A stretch of DNA of 64,000 bases from contig DASREA010000035.1 in NCBI GenBank assembly GCA_035652315.1, positions 62,001-126,000 on the forward strand. The letters are read 5' to 3'. A program made the position numbers and the translations under genes. The notes beneath the pieces are model-generated. The model searched no databases. It was not told the origin of the DNA and worked only from the letters and a program-made list of their open reading frames with translations. This DNA is from CANKHA01 sp035652315 (GTDB lineage: Bacteria; Pseudomonadota; Alphaproteobacteria; Rhizobiales; Xanthobacteraceae). This document shows, in pieces, positions 42,650 through 51,836 of this stretch (its first letter is position 1; each line of letters begins with the position of its first letter).

Positions 42650-43957
42650 ATGCGCGTTGCGATGATCGGTTCCGGCTATGTCGGGCTCGTGTCCGGCGCC
42701 TGCTTTGCTGATTTTGGCCATCACGTCATCTGCGTCGACAAGGATACGGACCGTATCGCGGCGCTGAAGCGCGGCGAGGTGCCGATCTACGAGCCGGGCT
42801 TGGCCGAGCTTGTGGCGCGCAATGTCGAGGGCAAGCGGCTTTCCTTCAGCGGCGACATTGGCGAGGCTGTGCCGAACGCGGACGTGGTGATGATCGCGGT
42901 CGGCACGCCGGCGCGCCGGGGAGACGGTCATGCCGACCTTTCTTATGTCTACGCCGCGGCGCGGGAAATCGCGGCGAAATTGAACGGCTTCACGGTGGTG
43001 GTGACGAAATCGACGGTGCCGGTCGGCACCAGCGACGAAGTCGAACGGAATATCCGCGAGCAGCGTCCGGATGCCGATGTCGCCGTCGTTTCCAATCCCG
43101 AATTCCTGCGCGAGGGTGCTGCGATCAGTGATTTCAAACATCCCGACCGTATCATCGTCGGCACGGAAGATCCGCGCGCGCGCGAAGTCATGGCCGAGCT
43201 TTACCGCCCCCTCTATCTGAACGCGGCGCCGATTCTCTATACTGGCCGCCGCACCGCGGAGCTCACGAAATACGCCGCCAATGCATTTCTGGCGACGAAG
43301 ATCACCTTCATCAACGAGATCGGCGAGCTTTGCGAGAAGGTCGGCGCCGATGTTCAGGAGGTGGCGCGCGGCATCGGCCTGGATAACCGGATCGGTTTGA
43401 AATTTCTTCACGCCGGGCCGGGCTTCGGCGGATCGTGTTTTCCCAAGGACACGCGCGCTTTGATCCAGACCGCGCAAAACAACGATGCTCCCCTGCGCAT
43501 TGTCGAGACGGTGGTTGCGGTCAACGATGCGCGGAAGTCCGCGATGGCGCGCAAGGTGATGCGCGCGGTGGGCGAGGATCTGCGCGGCAAGACGATCGCT
43601 GTGCTCGGGCTGACATTCAAACCCAATACCGACGACATGCGAGAAGCTCCGTCGATCGCCTTGATCACGGCGCTACAGGATATGGGAGCCAAAATACGGG
43701 CCCACGATCCGGTCGGCATGCATCAGGCGAAGAAAGTGCTTGGCGAAGGCATCACTTATTGCGACGGCCCCTATAGTTGCGCCGAGAAGGCCGCCGCCAT
43801 CGTCATCGTCACCGAATGGGAGCAGTTCCGCGCCCTCGACTTCGCTCGCTTGAAGCAGATCATGGAATCGCCGACTCTTGTCGATCTGCGCAACGTCTAC
43901 CGGGCGGAAGAGGTCATCCGCCACGGCTTTAATTATTCCAGCGTCGGCCGAGCCTAA
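42650..43957 (+). CDS. ugd: UDP-glucose 6-dehydrogenase
   Basis: A 435-residue NAD-dependent enzyme that oxidises UDP-glucose to UDP-glucuronate for polysaccharide or LPS uronic acids. It has IGSGYVGLVSGACFADFGH at the start, the catalytic Cys in GPGFGGSCFPKDT near residue 260, and GLTFKPNTDDMREAPS near 320. The length is as expected for the family. It converges with lptD 12 bp downstream. Confidence 0.94.
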   Translation: MRVAMIGSGYVGLVSGACFADFGHHVICVDKDTDRIAALKRGEVPIYEPGLAELVARNVEGKRLSFSGDIGEAVPNADVVMIAVGTPARRGDGHADLSYVYAAAREIAAKLNGFTVVVTKSTVPVGTSDEVERNIREQRPDADVAVVSNPEFLREGAAISDFKHPDRIIVGTEDPRAREVMAELYRPLYLNAAPILYTGRRTAELTKYAANAFLATKITFINEIGELCEKVGADVQEVARGIGLDNRIGLKFLHAGPGFGGSCFPKDTRALIQTAQNNDAPLRIVETVVAVNDARKSAMARKVMRAVGEDLRGKTIAVLGLTFKPNTDDMREAPSIALITALQDMGAKIRAHDPVGMHQAKKVLGEGITYCDGPYSCAEKAAAIVIVTEWEQFRALDFARLKQIMESPTLVDLRNVYRAEEVIRHGFNYSSVGRA

Positions 43958-43969
43958 CGCAGGCGGATA

Positions 43970-46444
43970 TCAAAGACCGCCCGGCAATCCACCGACACTT
44001 CGGCTCACCGAGTTATCCCACAGCGTGCGCAGTCCCAAGGACAGCATGATCATGTGGTCGGTCTGATCCGTATTGTTGTGATGGGTGGTGTAGCGTAGCG
44101 CCAAGGCGAAACAATCGTCGATGTAGCTGACGCCAAGCTGCGTCGTGTCCACCTTGTGGGCGTCGAGATCATAGCTCAGCGCCCCATTGATCGCCCAATT
44201 GTTCGTCAGCCGGTAGGTCGACGAGCCAAGAACGCCCTCGCGCCGGGTCAGGAATCCAAGCTCCGGCTGCGCCGCATAGCTGCCGTAGATAGTCGTGAAC
44301 GACATGCGGCCGAAGGCAACCCGGTTTTCGAGCTCGAACCGTTGCACATCCAACGTGTCCTTGTCGAAACGAAAACGCGACGTGAAGGTGTAGTCGCGGT
44401 TGGGTTGATACGAGACGCGGGCGACATAATCGGATTGCGACGTATCCAAGCCGCTCTGAAGACCGGTATTGGTCGGCCCGCCCTGCGTGAAAGAGTTTTG
44501 ACCAAACAACTGGTACGACTGACCCACCAATACGTTGAAGAATCCGGCGCCGTTGAACTGCGCCGTATACTGTGCGCCGACGTTGGCGCGGCCGCCACCT
44601 TCCATGCGGTCCCAGCCGGAGAACTTGTCGATCTTGAAAAGATTGCTGTCGTCAAAGACCAGGCTTTGCGCGTCCTCGTTCGGCAGCTTGTCGATGCCGG
44701 TTTCGTTGGGCCGTGCGATGATCTGGGCGATCGGCTCGATGGTTTGCGTGCCCCAGGATTGAACGCCGATAAACGGATAGCGGTATTCCATGCCGACCGT
44801 CGGCATCGCGCGGACGATCGAGCTGTTGCCCGTGGAAAGATAATTGGACACGCCGGGTTCGTTATCCACCGAAACGTTGGCGACATCGGCGCGAAGTGTG
44901 GTGAACGGCGTGAAGACTTGACCGAAAGGATCGACGAAACTGCGGCGCCAATCGGTCTGCGCCGAAAAACGTGAATAAACGCCGGGAAAGCCGCGTAGCA
45001 CGCAGTTGCCGATATTTTTGTTCAGTGCTGGATCGGCGGAGGCTGACTGACACAGCTTTTCCTGGTAGGCGACTTGACTGATGGGATCGAAGCTCGCCGT
45101 TTCCCGGCTGAGGTTGATCGCGTTCACCTTGTAGCTCAATTCACCGCCATAAACCGGATTGGCGAAGGTATAGGCGTAATCGAGCACAGGATGGATGATC
45201 GGAATTTCGGATTGGACGTCGGCTTCGGAAAATCCGTAGAAATACATGCTGCGCACGTCGAAATAGCTGCGATCGCCACGGCCGCTGAGATAGGCCTGCG
45301 AAACGCCGACCGATGGCGTGCTTTCCACGAGATCGTTATTCTTGAAGTGACCGGTGTTGTAATCGCTGAAGAAGCTCTTGTCGGTCGGAGCAATTAAGTC
45401 CCAACCCCAATTCCATTTGTTTGAGAGCGCGAATTGACCCGAGCTCTCGAGACTGCCGCGAAAATCGCGGAAGCCGGGACGCGGCGACCCGTCCTGATGC
45501 ACGAACTCTTCCTTGTCCCATTGTTCGATCCCGCTGGCGCGAATGAAATAGGCACCATTGCTGAGGCGTTGACGCCATTCACCCTGCAGCAACGGACCTT
45601 GTTGCGTGGTCATGGTCGGCGTGAAGGTAAAATCGTAGTCGGGTGCCAGCGCCCAGAAATAAGGAACGCTCACGGCGGTGCCGTAGCGGGAATTGGAGCT
45701 GAATCCCGGCTCGAGGAAACCGGATTTGCGTTTCACCGTCGGATCCGGCGCCGAGAAATAGGGCAGGTAGGCGATCGGCATGCCGAAGAACTCAAAATGC
45801 GCCTGCTCGAAATAGAGCATCTTCTCCGACTGATCGTGGACAATGCGGACGGCTTTGACCTGCCAGAGCGGCGGCTTTTTCGGATTGTCCTTGCAGGGTT
45901 CGCAGGCGGTATAGACGGCACTGTGGAAGACCGAAAAATTGCCGCCCGAACGTTCCGCGCGCGCCGCCGCAATACTGGTTTGTTCGGCGGCGTCCACCCT
46001 GAGCGAATCGACAAAGCCATCGCGGTAGTCGTCGCTCAGATCCATGATCTGACCGTAAGTGACCTGGCCATTGGCCTCGGTCAGCCGCGCATTCCCCTCG
46101 GCGTGCAACCGTTTGGTTTTTTGGTCGTAGATGACCTTGTTGGCTTCCAGGATGGAGCCTTTGTAATAAATCTGCACATTGCCGACCGCGGAAACGCGCT
46201 CGTTGGCATAGTCGTAATGAATTTCGTCCGACTGCACGAGCATCTGGTTGTCGGATGCCGGTTTGCGGACTGGAGGTTTCGGCCGAGGGGGGAAATGGAC
46301 ATTCTGCGCCGTTGCGGCCGGCGCCCAGCAGGCGGCCGCGAGCGCTGCCGCCAGGACGAAAAAGAATGCGGCGCGCCAGCGATAGCGCCCGCCGCCCCCG
46401 GCTATGGTGAGCGCCCGGCCGGTCACGCCGTTACCCCGGCGCAC
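43970..46444 (-). CDS. lptD: LPS-assembly outer membrane protein LptD
   Basis: An 824-residue outer membrane protein that inserts LPS into the outer leaflet with LptE. After a long N-terminus and signal peptide (cleavage near residue 47, ATAQN), an OstA-like periplasmic domain follows (DEIHYDYANERVSAVGNVQIYYKG, about 70-160), then the beta-barrel. A CEPC pair near residue 180 could form a disulphide. The start appears to be GTG at 46444; a later start nearer the signal core is possible. lptF/lptG, surA, pdxA and ksgA, often linked to lptD, are not adjacent here. Confidence 0.9.
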   Translation of the reverse strand: MRRGNGVTGRALTIAGGGGRYRWRAAFFFVLAAALAAACWAPAATAQNVHFPPRPKPPVRKPASDNQMLVQSDEIHYDYANERVSAVGNVQIYYKGSILEANKVIYDQKTKRLHAEGNARLTEANGQVTYGQIMDLSDDYRDGFVDSLRVDAAEQTSIAAARAERSGGNFSVFHSAVYTACEPCKDNPKKPPLWQVKAVRIVHDQSEKMLYFEQAHFEFFGMPIAYLPYFSAPDPTVKRKSGFLEPGFSSNSRYGTAVSVPYFWALAPDYDFTFTPTMTTQQGPLLQGEWRQRLSNGAYFIRASGIEQWDKEEFVHQDGSPRPGFRDFRGSLESSGQFALSNKWNWGWDLIAPTDKSFFSDYNTGHFKNNDLVESTPSVGVSQAYLSGRGDRSYFDVRSMYFYGFSEADVQSEIPIIHPVLDYAYTFANPVYGGELSYKVNAINLSRETASFDPISQVAYQEKLCQSASADPALNKNIGNCVLRGFPGVYSRFSAQTDWRRSFVDPFGQVFTPFTTLRADVANVSVDNEPGVSNYLSTGNSSIVRAMPTVGMEYRYPFIGVQSWGTQTIEPIAQIIARPNETGIDKLPNEDAQSLVFDDSNLFKIDKFSGWDRMEGGGRANVGAQYTAQFNGAGFFNVLVGQSYQLFGQNSFTQGGPTNTGLQSGLDTSQSDYVARVSYQPNRDYTFTSRFRFDKDTLDVQRFELENRVAFGRMSFTTIYGSYAAQPELGFLTRREGVLGSSTYRLTNNWAINGALSYDLDAHKVDTTQLGVSYIDDCFALALRYTTHHNNTDQTDHMIMLSLGLRTLWDNSVSRSVGGLPGGL

Positions 46445-46977
46445 AAGCCGCTCCGTCCCCGACCGCTCACGCCGGACAACGCCATTCCCACGGCAACCAT
46501 TACCACCCCGCCGGCCACCCTTACTGCCTGCCTAAAAAGCAAAAACCGGGCGCGGCTGCCACCTAAGAATCGCGAAAAATTCCCCCCCGCAGAAGAATCC
46601 TGAAGGCCCGGCGCCGCAGCCAGCGAACGCGCCGGCGCCGCGAGCGCTAGGGTGCGCCTGCCACAATCGATTAAGACCATCCGCTTCGACGTCCCCTCAC
46701 GCCCATCCCAAGTGCGGCGCGCCCCCTGCGGTCCCCAAAAATCCAGTCTCGCAGGTCTCCCCCTGAATTCCTCCATAAAATGGCTTCGAGAAGGCAAACT
46801 TGTTAAGTTTGCCTCGGAAATCTGGGGGCAAAGCGAGCCGCGAGCGTGAAAGCGGTTAACGGGTGGTAAATTCGTCACGGTGCCCCCGCATGGGAAGTCC
46901 GAACTGGATCACCGCAACGTTCTCCTGCATCGCACCCTTGTTATCAACCAAAGGTTGTAAATTGTGCGATCCCGCGA
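46445..46977. other. Long intergenic region upstream of lptD
   Basis: About 530 bp with no convincing gene on either strand; frames at 46423-46878 (minus) and 46863-47096 (plus) lack start signals and homologous-looking content. It contains the perfect inverted repeat at 46793-46813 and a T/A-richer stretch around 46780-46930. It probably holds the lptD promoter. Confidence 0.6.
46793..46813. repeat. Perfect inverted repeat upstream of lptD
   Basis: GGCAAACTT (46793-46801), spacer GTT, and AAGTTTGCC (46805-46813) form a 9-bp dyad. There is no T-run. It could be an operator or a short RNA hairpin in the lptD leader. Confidence 0.6.
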
Positions 46978-47352
46978 TTAACGGTGTTTGCTCTTTGCCA
47001 CCGTCGACGGCGGCGCGGCTGGCGTCGGCTCCGTCGCCGGGCAGTTTTTCTGCTGGGCCGCGTCTTCCAACTGACGGATTTGACCCTTGGCGGTGAGATA
47101 TTGCGTTCGGTAGGCCGCCGCGGCGACGAGAACGCCGATCGGCTCTTGCTCCGCACGCGCAATCAATTCGCGCAATCGCACTTCATTGGCCTCCGCGGCT
47201 TTTTGCGCCTTCGCGATACTGGCGCAATCGTAATACTCGTAGGTTCCCGGCTTGACGAATAGCTCCTCGGAATTGATGCCGCAGCCGCCGATCAGCGAAG
47301 CGATCAGCGCCGCGCAGCCGACTTGTCCGGTTATGCGAAGCTGCCGATGCAC
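46978..47352 (-). CDS. Putative lipoprotein
   Basis: A protein of about 124 residues with signal QLRITGQVGCAALIASLIGGC; the lipobox Cys is near residue 24. The mature part has YYDCASIAKAQKAAEANEVRLRELIARAEQEP, a helical segment, and a Pro/Ala tail. I place the start at GTG 47352; a TTG at 47406 overlapping the kdsD stop is an alternative. Neither has a good ribosome binding site. It follows kdsD on the same strand. Confidence 0.6.
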   Translation of the reverse strand: MHRQLRITGQVGCAALIASLIGGCGINSEELFVKPGTYEYYDCASIAKAQKAAEANEVRLRELIARAEQEPIGVLVAAAAYRTQYLTAKGQIRQLEDAAQQKNCPATEPTPAAPPSTVAKSKHR

Positions 47353-47402
47353 TAATGGTTCGCCGAGTTGGAGTAAGCGCGACGGATGACGAAAAGCCGC
47401 GC

Positions 47403-48392
47403 TCAAAGAAAACCGCGCTGCATCAGGTCTTTCATGTGCAGCACGTCGACCGGCCGATCGCCGTCCATGACGACGATGTTGGCGATACGCCGTTCCTTCA
47501 TTATCTGAACTGCGTCGCGCATCAAGCTGTCGATGCCAATGGTCGCCGGATGGGGCGACATGATCTGCATCGCGGTCTTTTCGAACATGTCCGGCGCGTA
47601 AGCCCGCCTCAAGTCGCCCTCGGTGATAATGCCCTTCAATGTCCTGCCTTCCGGATCGAGCACGGCGACGCAGCCTTTGCGCCCATTGGCGAGGGTGGCG
47701 ATGATTTCCTGGATCTTCGCAGTCGGCGCGACCGCGGGAACATCCGCGCCAAATTCGTCGAGATAGCGGCGGATGCTCGAAAGCAAAAGCCCGAGCCGGC
47801 CGCCGGGATGAAGCTGGGCGAAATCGGCCTGACCGAAGGTCCGCAACTCCATGAGAAGCACGGCGAGCACATGCCCCAGCGACATGGTCACCAGCGCGGA
47901 CGTGGTGGGCGCCAGGTTGTTGGGGCAGACCTCATCGACCTGCGGCATCCGCAAAACCACCTGTGCCTGTTTGCCCAGCCGGCTCTCCGGATTGGCCGTC
48001 ATGGCGACGACGGGTATTCCATTGGCTTGGCAGAAGTCGGTCACAGCGTGCAGCTCGCGCGTATGGCCCGAATTCGAAATGGCAAGCACGACGTCGCCGC
48101 GGGTGATCATGCCGAGATCGCCATGAGCGGCTTCCGCGGCGTGAAGATAAAAGGAGGGCGTGCCGGTCGATGCAAAAGTGGCTGCGAGCTTGGCGGCAAT
48201 GTGGCCGGATTTGCCAACGCCGGTAACCACCAGGCGGCCGGTGCCGGCGGCGATGACCGCAGCAGCCTCGCCGATGGAGGCGTCGAGCGTCTCGGCAAGC
48301 CGCTCCAGCCCGGTAATTTCTTGCGCGACAACGGCCCGCGCCCGATCGAGAATTTCGGGCGAATCCGCTTTCACGGGAGGTCGAGAGAGCAT
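47403..48392 (-). CDS. kdsD: Arabinose-5-phosphate isomerase (KdsD/KpsF)
   Basis: An enzyme of about 329 residues that makes arabinose 5-phosphate, the precursor of Kdo. The SIS domain has VVTGVGKSGHIAAKLAATFASTGTPSFYLH and ISNSGHTRELH; two CBS domains (about 205-325) include IITEGDLRRAY and MKERRIANIVVMDGDRP. The ATG at 48392 is chosen; GTG at 48407 is possible. It supports lipopolysaccharide inner core synthesis with the heptose genes nearby. Confidence 0.9.
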   Translation of the reverse strand: MLSRPPVKADSPEILDRARAVVAQEITGLERLAETLDASIGEAAAVIAAGTGRLVVTGVGKSGHIAAKLAATFASTGTPSFYLHAAEAAHGDLGMITRGDVVLAISNSGHTRELHAVTDFCQANGIPVVAMTANPESRLGKQAQVVLRMPQVDEVCPNNLAPTTSALVTMSLGHVLAVLLMELRTFGQADFAQLHPGGRLGLLLSSIRRYLDEFGADVPAVAPTAKIQEIIATLANGRKGCVAVLDPEGRTLKGIITEGDLRRAYAPDMFEKTAMQIMSPHPATIGIDSLMRDAVQIMKERRIANIVVMDGDRPVDVLHMKDLMQRGFL

Positions 48393-48580
48393 GCCCTTTT
48401 GTTCCACTGCCGTCCGGGACCGTCAATCATAAAACGGGCCGCCTTTGGGAACCAGCACGGCCCTAGGGCGAGGGTTAACATGGGGCGCCATAGCTTGAAC
48501 CCGCAGGGGGTATTGACTAAGCCTACAGCCACAAGCGGCGCGTGGCTTAAGGTGATGCGCGTCCGCAGGGGTTGCTGAGC

Positions 48581-49270
48581 ATGACTGCCGACGTCATCCG
48601 GATATTCATCGGTTACGATGCGAAAGAGGCGATCGCCTATCACGTGCTCGTCCACAGTCTGGTCAGCCGCTCCAGCCGGCCGCTGCAAGTGACGCCAATC
48701 GCGCTCGCCAATCTCAAGAATGAAATGTGGCGCGAGCGCAACCCGCTCCAGTCGACCGATTTTTCCTTTTCGCGATTCCTTACGCCCTATCTCAGCAATT
48801 ACCAGGGTTGGTCGCTGTTCATGGATTGCGATATCCTCGCGCTCGACGATGTGGCCAAGCTTTGGGATATCCGCGACGACCGCTGGTCGGTGATGTGCGT
48901 GAAGCACGACCACCAGCCAAAGGGAGAGACGAAATTTCTCGGCACGGTGCAGACGAAATACGAGAAGAAAAACTGGTCGAGCGTCATGTTGTTCAACAAT
49001 GCCAAATGCAAGGCGTTGACCCCGGAATACGTCAACACGGCGACGGGGCTTGACCTGCACCGCTTCAAATGGCTCGCGAGCGACGAACTGATCGGGGAAA
49101 TTCCGCCGCGCTGGAATCACCTGGTCGGCTACAGCAAGGCCGGCCCGGACGGCATCTCGATGCTGCACTATACCGAAGGCGGCCCCTATTTCGACGACTA
49201 CAAAAATTCCGAATTCGCCGATCTCTGGTTTCAGGAGCGCGACCGCATGTTGACGGTCGGCAAGGCCTGA
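48581..49270 (+). CDS. GT8-like glycosyltransferase
   Basis: A protein of about 229 residues. The N-terminus IRIFIGYDAKEAIAYHVLVHSL, the core FSFSRFLTPYLSNYQGWSLFMDCDILALDDVAKLW with the DxD-type metal motif (DCD), and the later WNHLVGYSKAGPDGISMLHYTEGGPYFDDYK fit a GT-A type (GT8-like) transferase. Donor and acceptor are unknown; LPS core modification is inferred from context. The ATG at 48581 is used. Confidence 0.75.
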   Translation: MTADVIRIFIGYDAKEAIAYHVLVHSLVSRSSRPLQVTPIALANLKNEMWRERNPLQSTDFSFSRFLTPYLSNYQGWSLFMDCDILALDDVAKLWDIRDDRWSVMCVKHDHQPKGETKFLGTVQTKYEKKNWSSVMLFNNAKCKALTPEYVNTATGLDLHRFKWLASDELIGEIPPRWNHLVGYSKAGPDGISMLHYTEGGPYFDDYKNSEFADLWFQERDRMLTVGKA

Positions 49271-49298
49271 ACGTCAGCGGTTTTGTTGGCGTGGCGGT

Positions 49299-49823
49299 TT
49301 AGGCCGAGTCCGCAAGGCATTTTTCCACGAAGTCGGCGAGGTTGCCGCCGGGAAACAGCCAGCCTCGGATTCCTGCCGCCTGCGCCGCCTGGATGTCGAT
49401 TTCCTGATCGCCGATAAGAAAACTTCCCTCGGCGTCGACGGGCCAGGAGCGCATGAGATCGAGGATCATTCCCGGCCCCGGTTTGCGCCAGTCGGAATCG
49501 CGCCGATAAGCCGCGATCGCGGCCTCGGGGTGATAGGGGCAATACCGCAGATCGTCGACGCGTGCGCCTTGCTCCGCCAGTTCGCGGCGCATGCGCTCGT
49601 GCAAGGCGTCAACATCCGCTTCGGTGAAATAGCCGCGGGCAACGCCGGATTGATTGGAGATGATGAAAACCAGATACCCCGCCTCGTTGAGCCGGCGGAT
49701 GGCTTGAGCGGCCCCCGGCATCCAGCGGATTCGCTCAAACGTGCCGATGTAGTGATCGTCGTAGTTGAGCACGCCGTCGCGGTCGAGGAATGCCGCGCGG
49801 CGCGGCGTAGCCTTCACATTCAC
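49299..49823 (-). CDS. gmhB: D-glycero-beta-D-manno-heptose 1,7-bisphosphate 7-phosphatase
   Basis: A 174-residue HAD-family phosphatase. Motif I is FLDRDGVLNYD (nucleophile Asp), motif II IISNQSGVARG, then RKPGPGMILDLM and FLIGDQEIDIQAAQAAGI. YCPYHPEA carries part of the zinc-binding loop. It removes the 7-phosphate in ADP-heptose synthesis. The start is GTG at 49823, overlapping the gmhA stop, so translation is probably coupled. Confidence 0.9.
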   Translation of the reverse strand: MNVKATPRRAAFLDRDGVLNYDDHYIGTFERIRWMPGAAQAIRRLNEAGYLVFIISNQSGVARGYFTEADVDALHERMRRELAEQGARVDDLRYCPYHPEAAIAAYRRDSDWRKPGPGMILDLMRSWPVDAEGSFLIGDQEIDIQAAQAAGIRGWLFPGGNLADFVEKCLADSA

Positions 49824-50428
49824 GGCCGTGTCTTCGCCGGGCCGGGTGTGGGGAACAGTTCGCGTTCCACGATGCCGCAAATCGCGTGATAGGCGGCGAT
49901 ATGCACCTGCTGGATCAGTGATGTCTCGGTCGAGGGCACCGCCAGCAACAAGTCGCAAAGCTCGCGCATTTTTCCGCCTGTGGCGCCGCCAAAGCCGATC
50001 GTGGTGACGCCCATGTCACGCGCGGTTCGCAATGCCGCTAGCACGTTGGCCGAACCGCCCGATGTGGAAATGGCGATGAAAGCGTCGCCCTTTTTCGCCA
50101 GACCCTGCACCTGCCGCGCGAAGACCTGCTCGTATCCGTAATCATTGCCGATGGCGGTAAGCACCGAGGTGTCCGTGGTCAATGCGATGGCGGGCAGGGG
50201 ATGGCGATCCATGGCAAAGCGGCTGAGGAATTCCGCGGCGGCATGCTGAGCATCGGCGGCGCTACCGCCGTTGCCGGCGAACAGCAGCTTGCCGCCTTCG
50301 CGCAACACACGCGCCATGCGGTCGGCAATCGTTGCAACGGCGGCGATAAAAGCGGCGTCCTTCGTCGCCTGCTCGAAAAGCTGCCGGGATCGCGCAAAAT
50401 AGTCCTGAACGGAATCCGTATGCGTCAT
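49820..50428 (-). CDS. gmhA: Sedoheptulose-7-phosphate isomerase
   Basis: A 202-residue SIS-domain enzyme that converts sedoheptulose 7-phosphate to D-glycero-D-manno-heptose 7-phosphate, the first step of ADP-heptose synthesis. It contains LLFAGNGGSAADAQHAAAEFLSRF, LTTDTSVLTAIGNDYGYEQVF, ISTSGGSANVLAAL and QQVHIAAYHAICGIVE. The ATG at 50428 matches the family; the open frame upstream is a read-through. Confidence 0.93.
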   Translation of the reverse strand: MTHTDSVQDYFARSRQLFEQATKDAAFIAAVATIADRMARVLREGGKLLFAGNGGSAADAQHAAAEFLSRFAMDRHPLPAIALTTDTSVLTAIGNDYGYEQVFARQVQGLAKKGDAFIAISTSGGSANVLAALRTARDMGVTTIGFGGATGGKMRELCDLLLAVPSTETSLIQQVHIAAYHAICGIVERELFPTPGPAKTRP

Positions 50429-50522
50429 CCCTAAATCCTTGGCGCGCCGATCACGGCGAGCTTTGCATGCAACTTCCTTGGCCGACAAGTGATGTCGGAT
50501 ACGCGCGTCACGGCAAGGCCAT

Positions 50523-51590
50523 TCATCGAAGCTGCCGCCGCGCGATCTCGAGCACCGAGCCGACCGGAATATCGCTGGTGCGCCGGTGTCGGATGTTGCC
50601 GCAGGCCCACTTTCCGCAAACCTTGCACGGGCCATCGCCCGGCGGCTCGACGATGGCGGCGAGCGGATTGAGAGGCGCCCACAGCCGTGGATCTGTCGGG
50701 CCGAATATTCCGACCGTCGGCGTGCCGAGCGCGGCCGCTATGTGCATCAGGCCGGAATCGTTGGTGACCGCGAGGTCGGCGGATTTGAGCGCAAGAATGG
50801 CGTTGCGCAGGTCATGTCCGGTGAGATCGTGAACACGGTCGCCCGCATGCGCGATAATCTGCGCGGCCGGCGATTTTTCCTGAGGGCCGCCTAGAATCCA
50901 AACTGTCGCACCGTCCTTGGCCAGTTCGCGCGCGAGCTCCGCGTATGAGGCCGCCGGCCAGCTTTTCCCCGGCCCGACAGCACCGGGCGCAAGGGCAATG
51001 ACGGGCGACTCACCGGCTGCTGGGCCCAGGCTCGCGCGCCATGCGGCAACGTCCTCCGCCGTCGGCGCCAGCCTGGGCAGGGGCCACTCGACCGGCAGCG
51101 GCGCGCGCTTGGGCAAGGCCAAGGAAGCGCAGCGGTCGATCATACGCGGCAACCGGCGTTCGCCCCAGCGGAGGTCATTGATCAGGAAGAAGCGCCCCTC
51201 GCCGATAAAGCCGACGCGCTCGGGGATCCCCGCCAAAAAAGGCGCCAGCGCCGATTTCCAGGTGCGCAGCATGATCAGCGCCGTGCCGTAATCTTCCTGC
51301 CGCAGCCGGTCGGCGAGGGCGCGGTATGCGCCGAACGGCAGCCGGCCGCGTGGGAGATTGCAAACAATGCCGCGACGCAGGCCGGGCATGTAATCCAGCA
51401 GAGGCGCGCAAAGCGTGGTGGTGAGCATATCAACCGGCCGCTCCGGCCACCGGGCGCGGAGAACTTGAACGACCGAATGGCAGCGCACGAAGTCCCCGAT
51501 CCACATGTATGGGACGATCAGGATTGGCTTGGTCGTCGACGCCGGCGCCAAGGCTGCGGATTCTGGCTTATGATATGAACTTATATTCAT
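50523..51590 (-). CDS. waaF: ADP-heptose:LPS heptosyltransferase II
   Basis: A 355-residue GT9-family transferase that adds heptose to the LPS inner core. It shows ILIVPYMWIGDFVRCHSVVQVLRARWP near the N-terminus, LAPGAVGPGKSWPAASYAELA near residue 205, DLTGHDLRNAILALKSADLAVTNDSGLMHIAAALGTPTVGIFGPTDP near 255, and the C-terminal CKVCGKWACGN. It is upstream of gmhA and gmhB on the same strand, with an AT-rich region before the ATG that probably holds the promoter. Confidence 0.9.
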   Translation of the reverse strand: MNISSYHKPESAALAPASTTKPILIVPYMWIGDFVRCHSVVQVLRARWPERPVDMLTTTLCAPLLDYMPGLRRGIVCNLPRGRLPFGAYRALADRLRQEDYGTALIMLRTWKSALAPFLAGIPERVGFIGEGRFFLINDLRWGERRLPRMIDRCASLALPKRAPLPVEWPLPRLAPTAEDVAAWRASLGPAAGESPVIALAPGAVGPGKSWPAASYAELARELAKDGATVWILGGPQEKSPAAQIIAHAGDRVHDLTGHDLRNAILALKSADLAVTNDSGLMHIAAALGTPTVGIFGPTDPRLWAPLNPLAAIVEPPGDGPCKVCGKWACGNIRHRRTSDIPVGSVLEIARRQLR

Positions 51591-51836
51591 TTATTCATAG
51601 GAGTGAAATCTGAATTCACTTCTTTTGGATGCTACGATAGCGGACAGTCGCAAAGCCAGGCCGCGCGGGCAAGGCATTCTCATCCCCATCAGAAGGCGAT
51701 GATGACGGGCCATGATCGGCGAGCAATGCAAGAGAGTTCAGGCGTTTACGCCGGTGGCAAACCCAAGTTGCACCCCGGGGCATCCTCGGGCAAATGTGTT
51801 TTGCGCAGACCGGGAGTCTAGCGGGGTAGGGCGTTC

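Noticed and set aside
46423..46878. Minus-strand frame of 151 codons upstream of lptD, considered as an LptG remnant
   Set aside because: No membrane helices or LptG motifs; low-complexity translation and no ribosome binding site.
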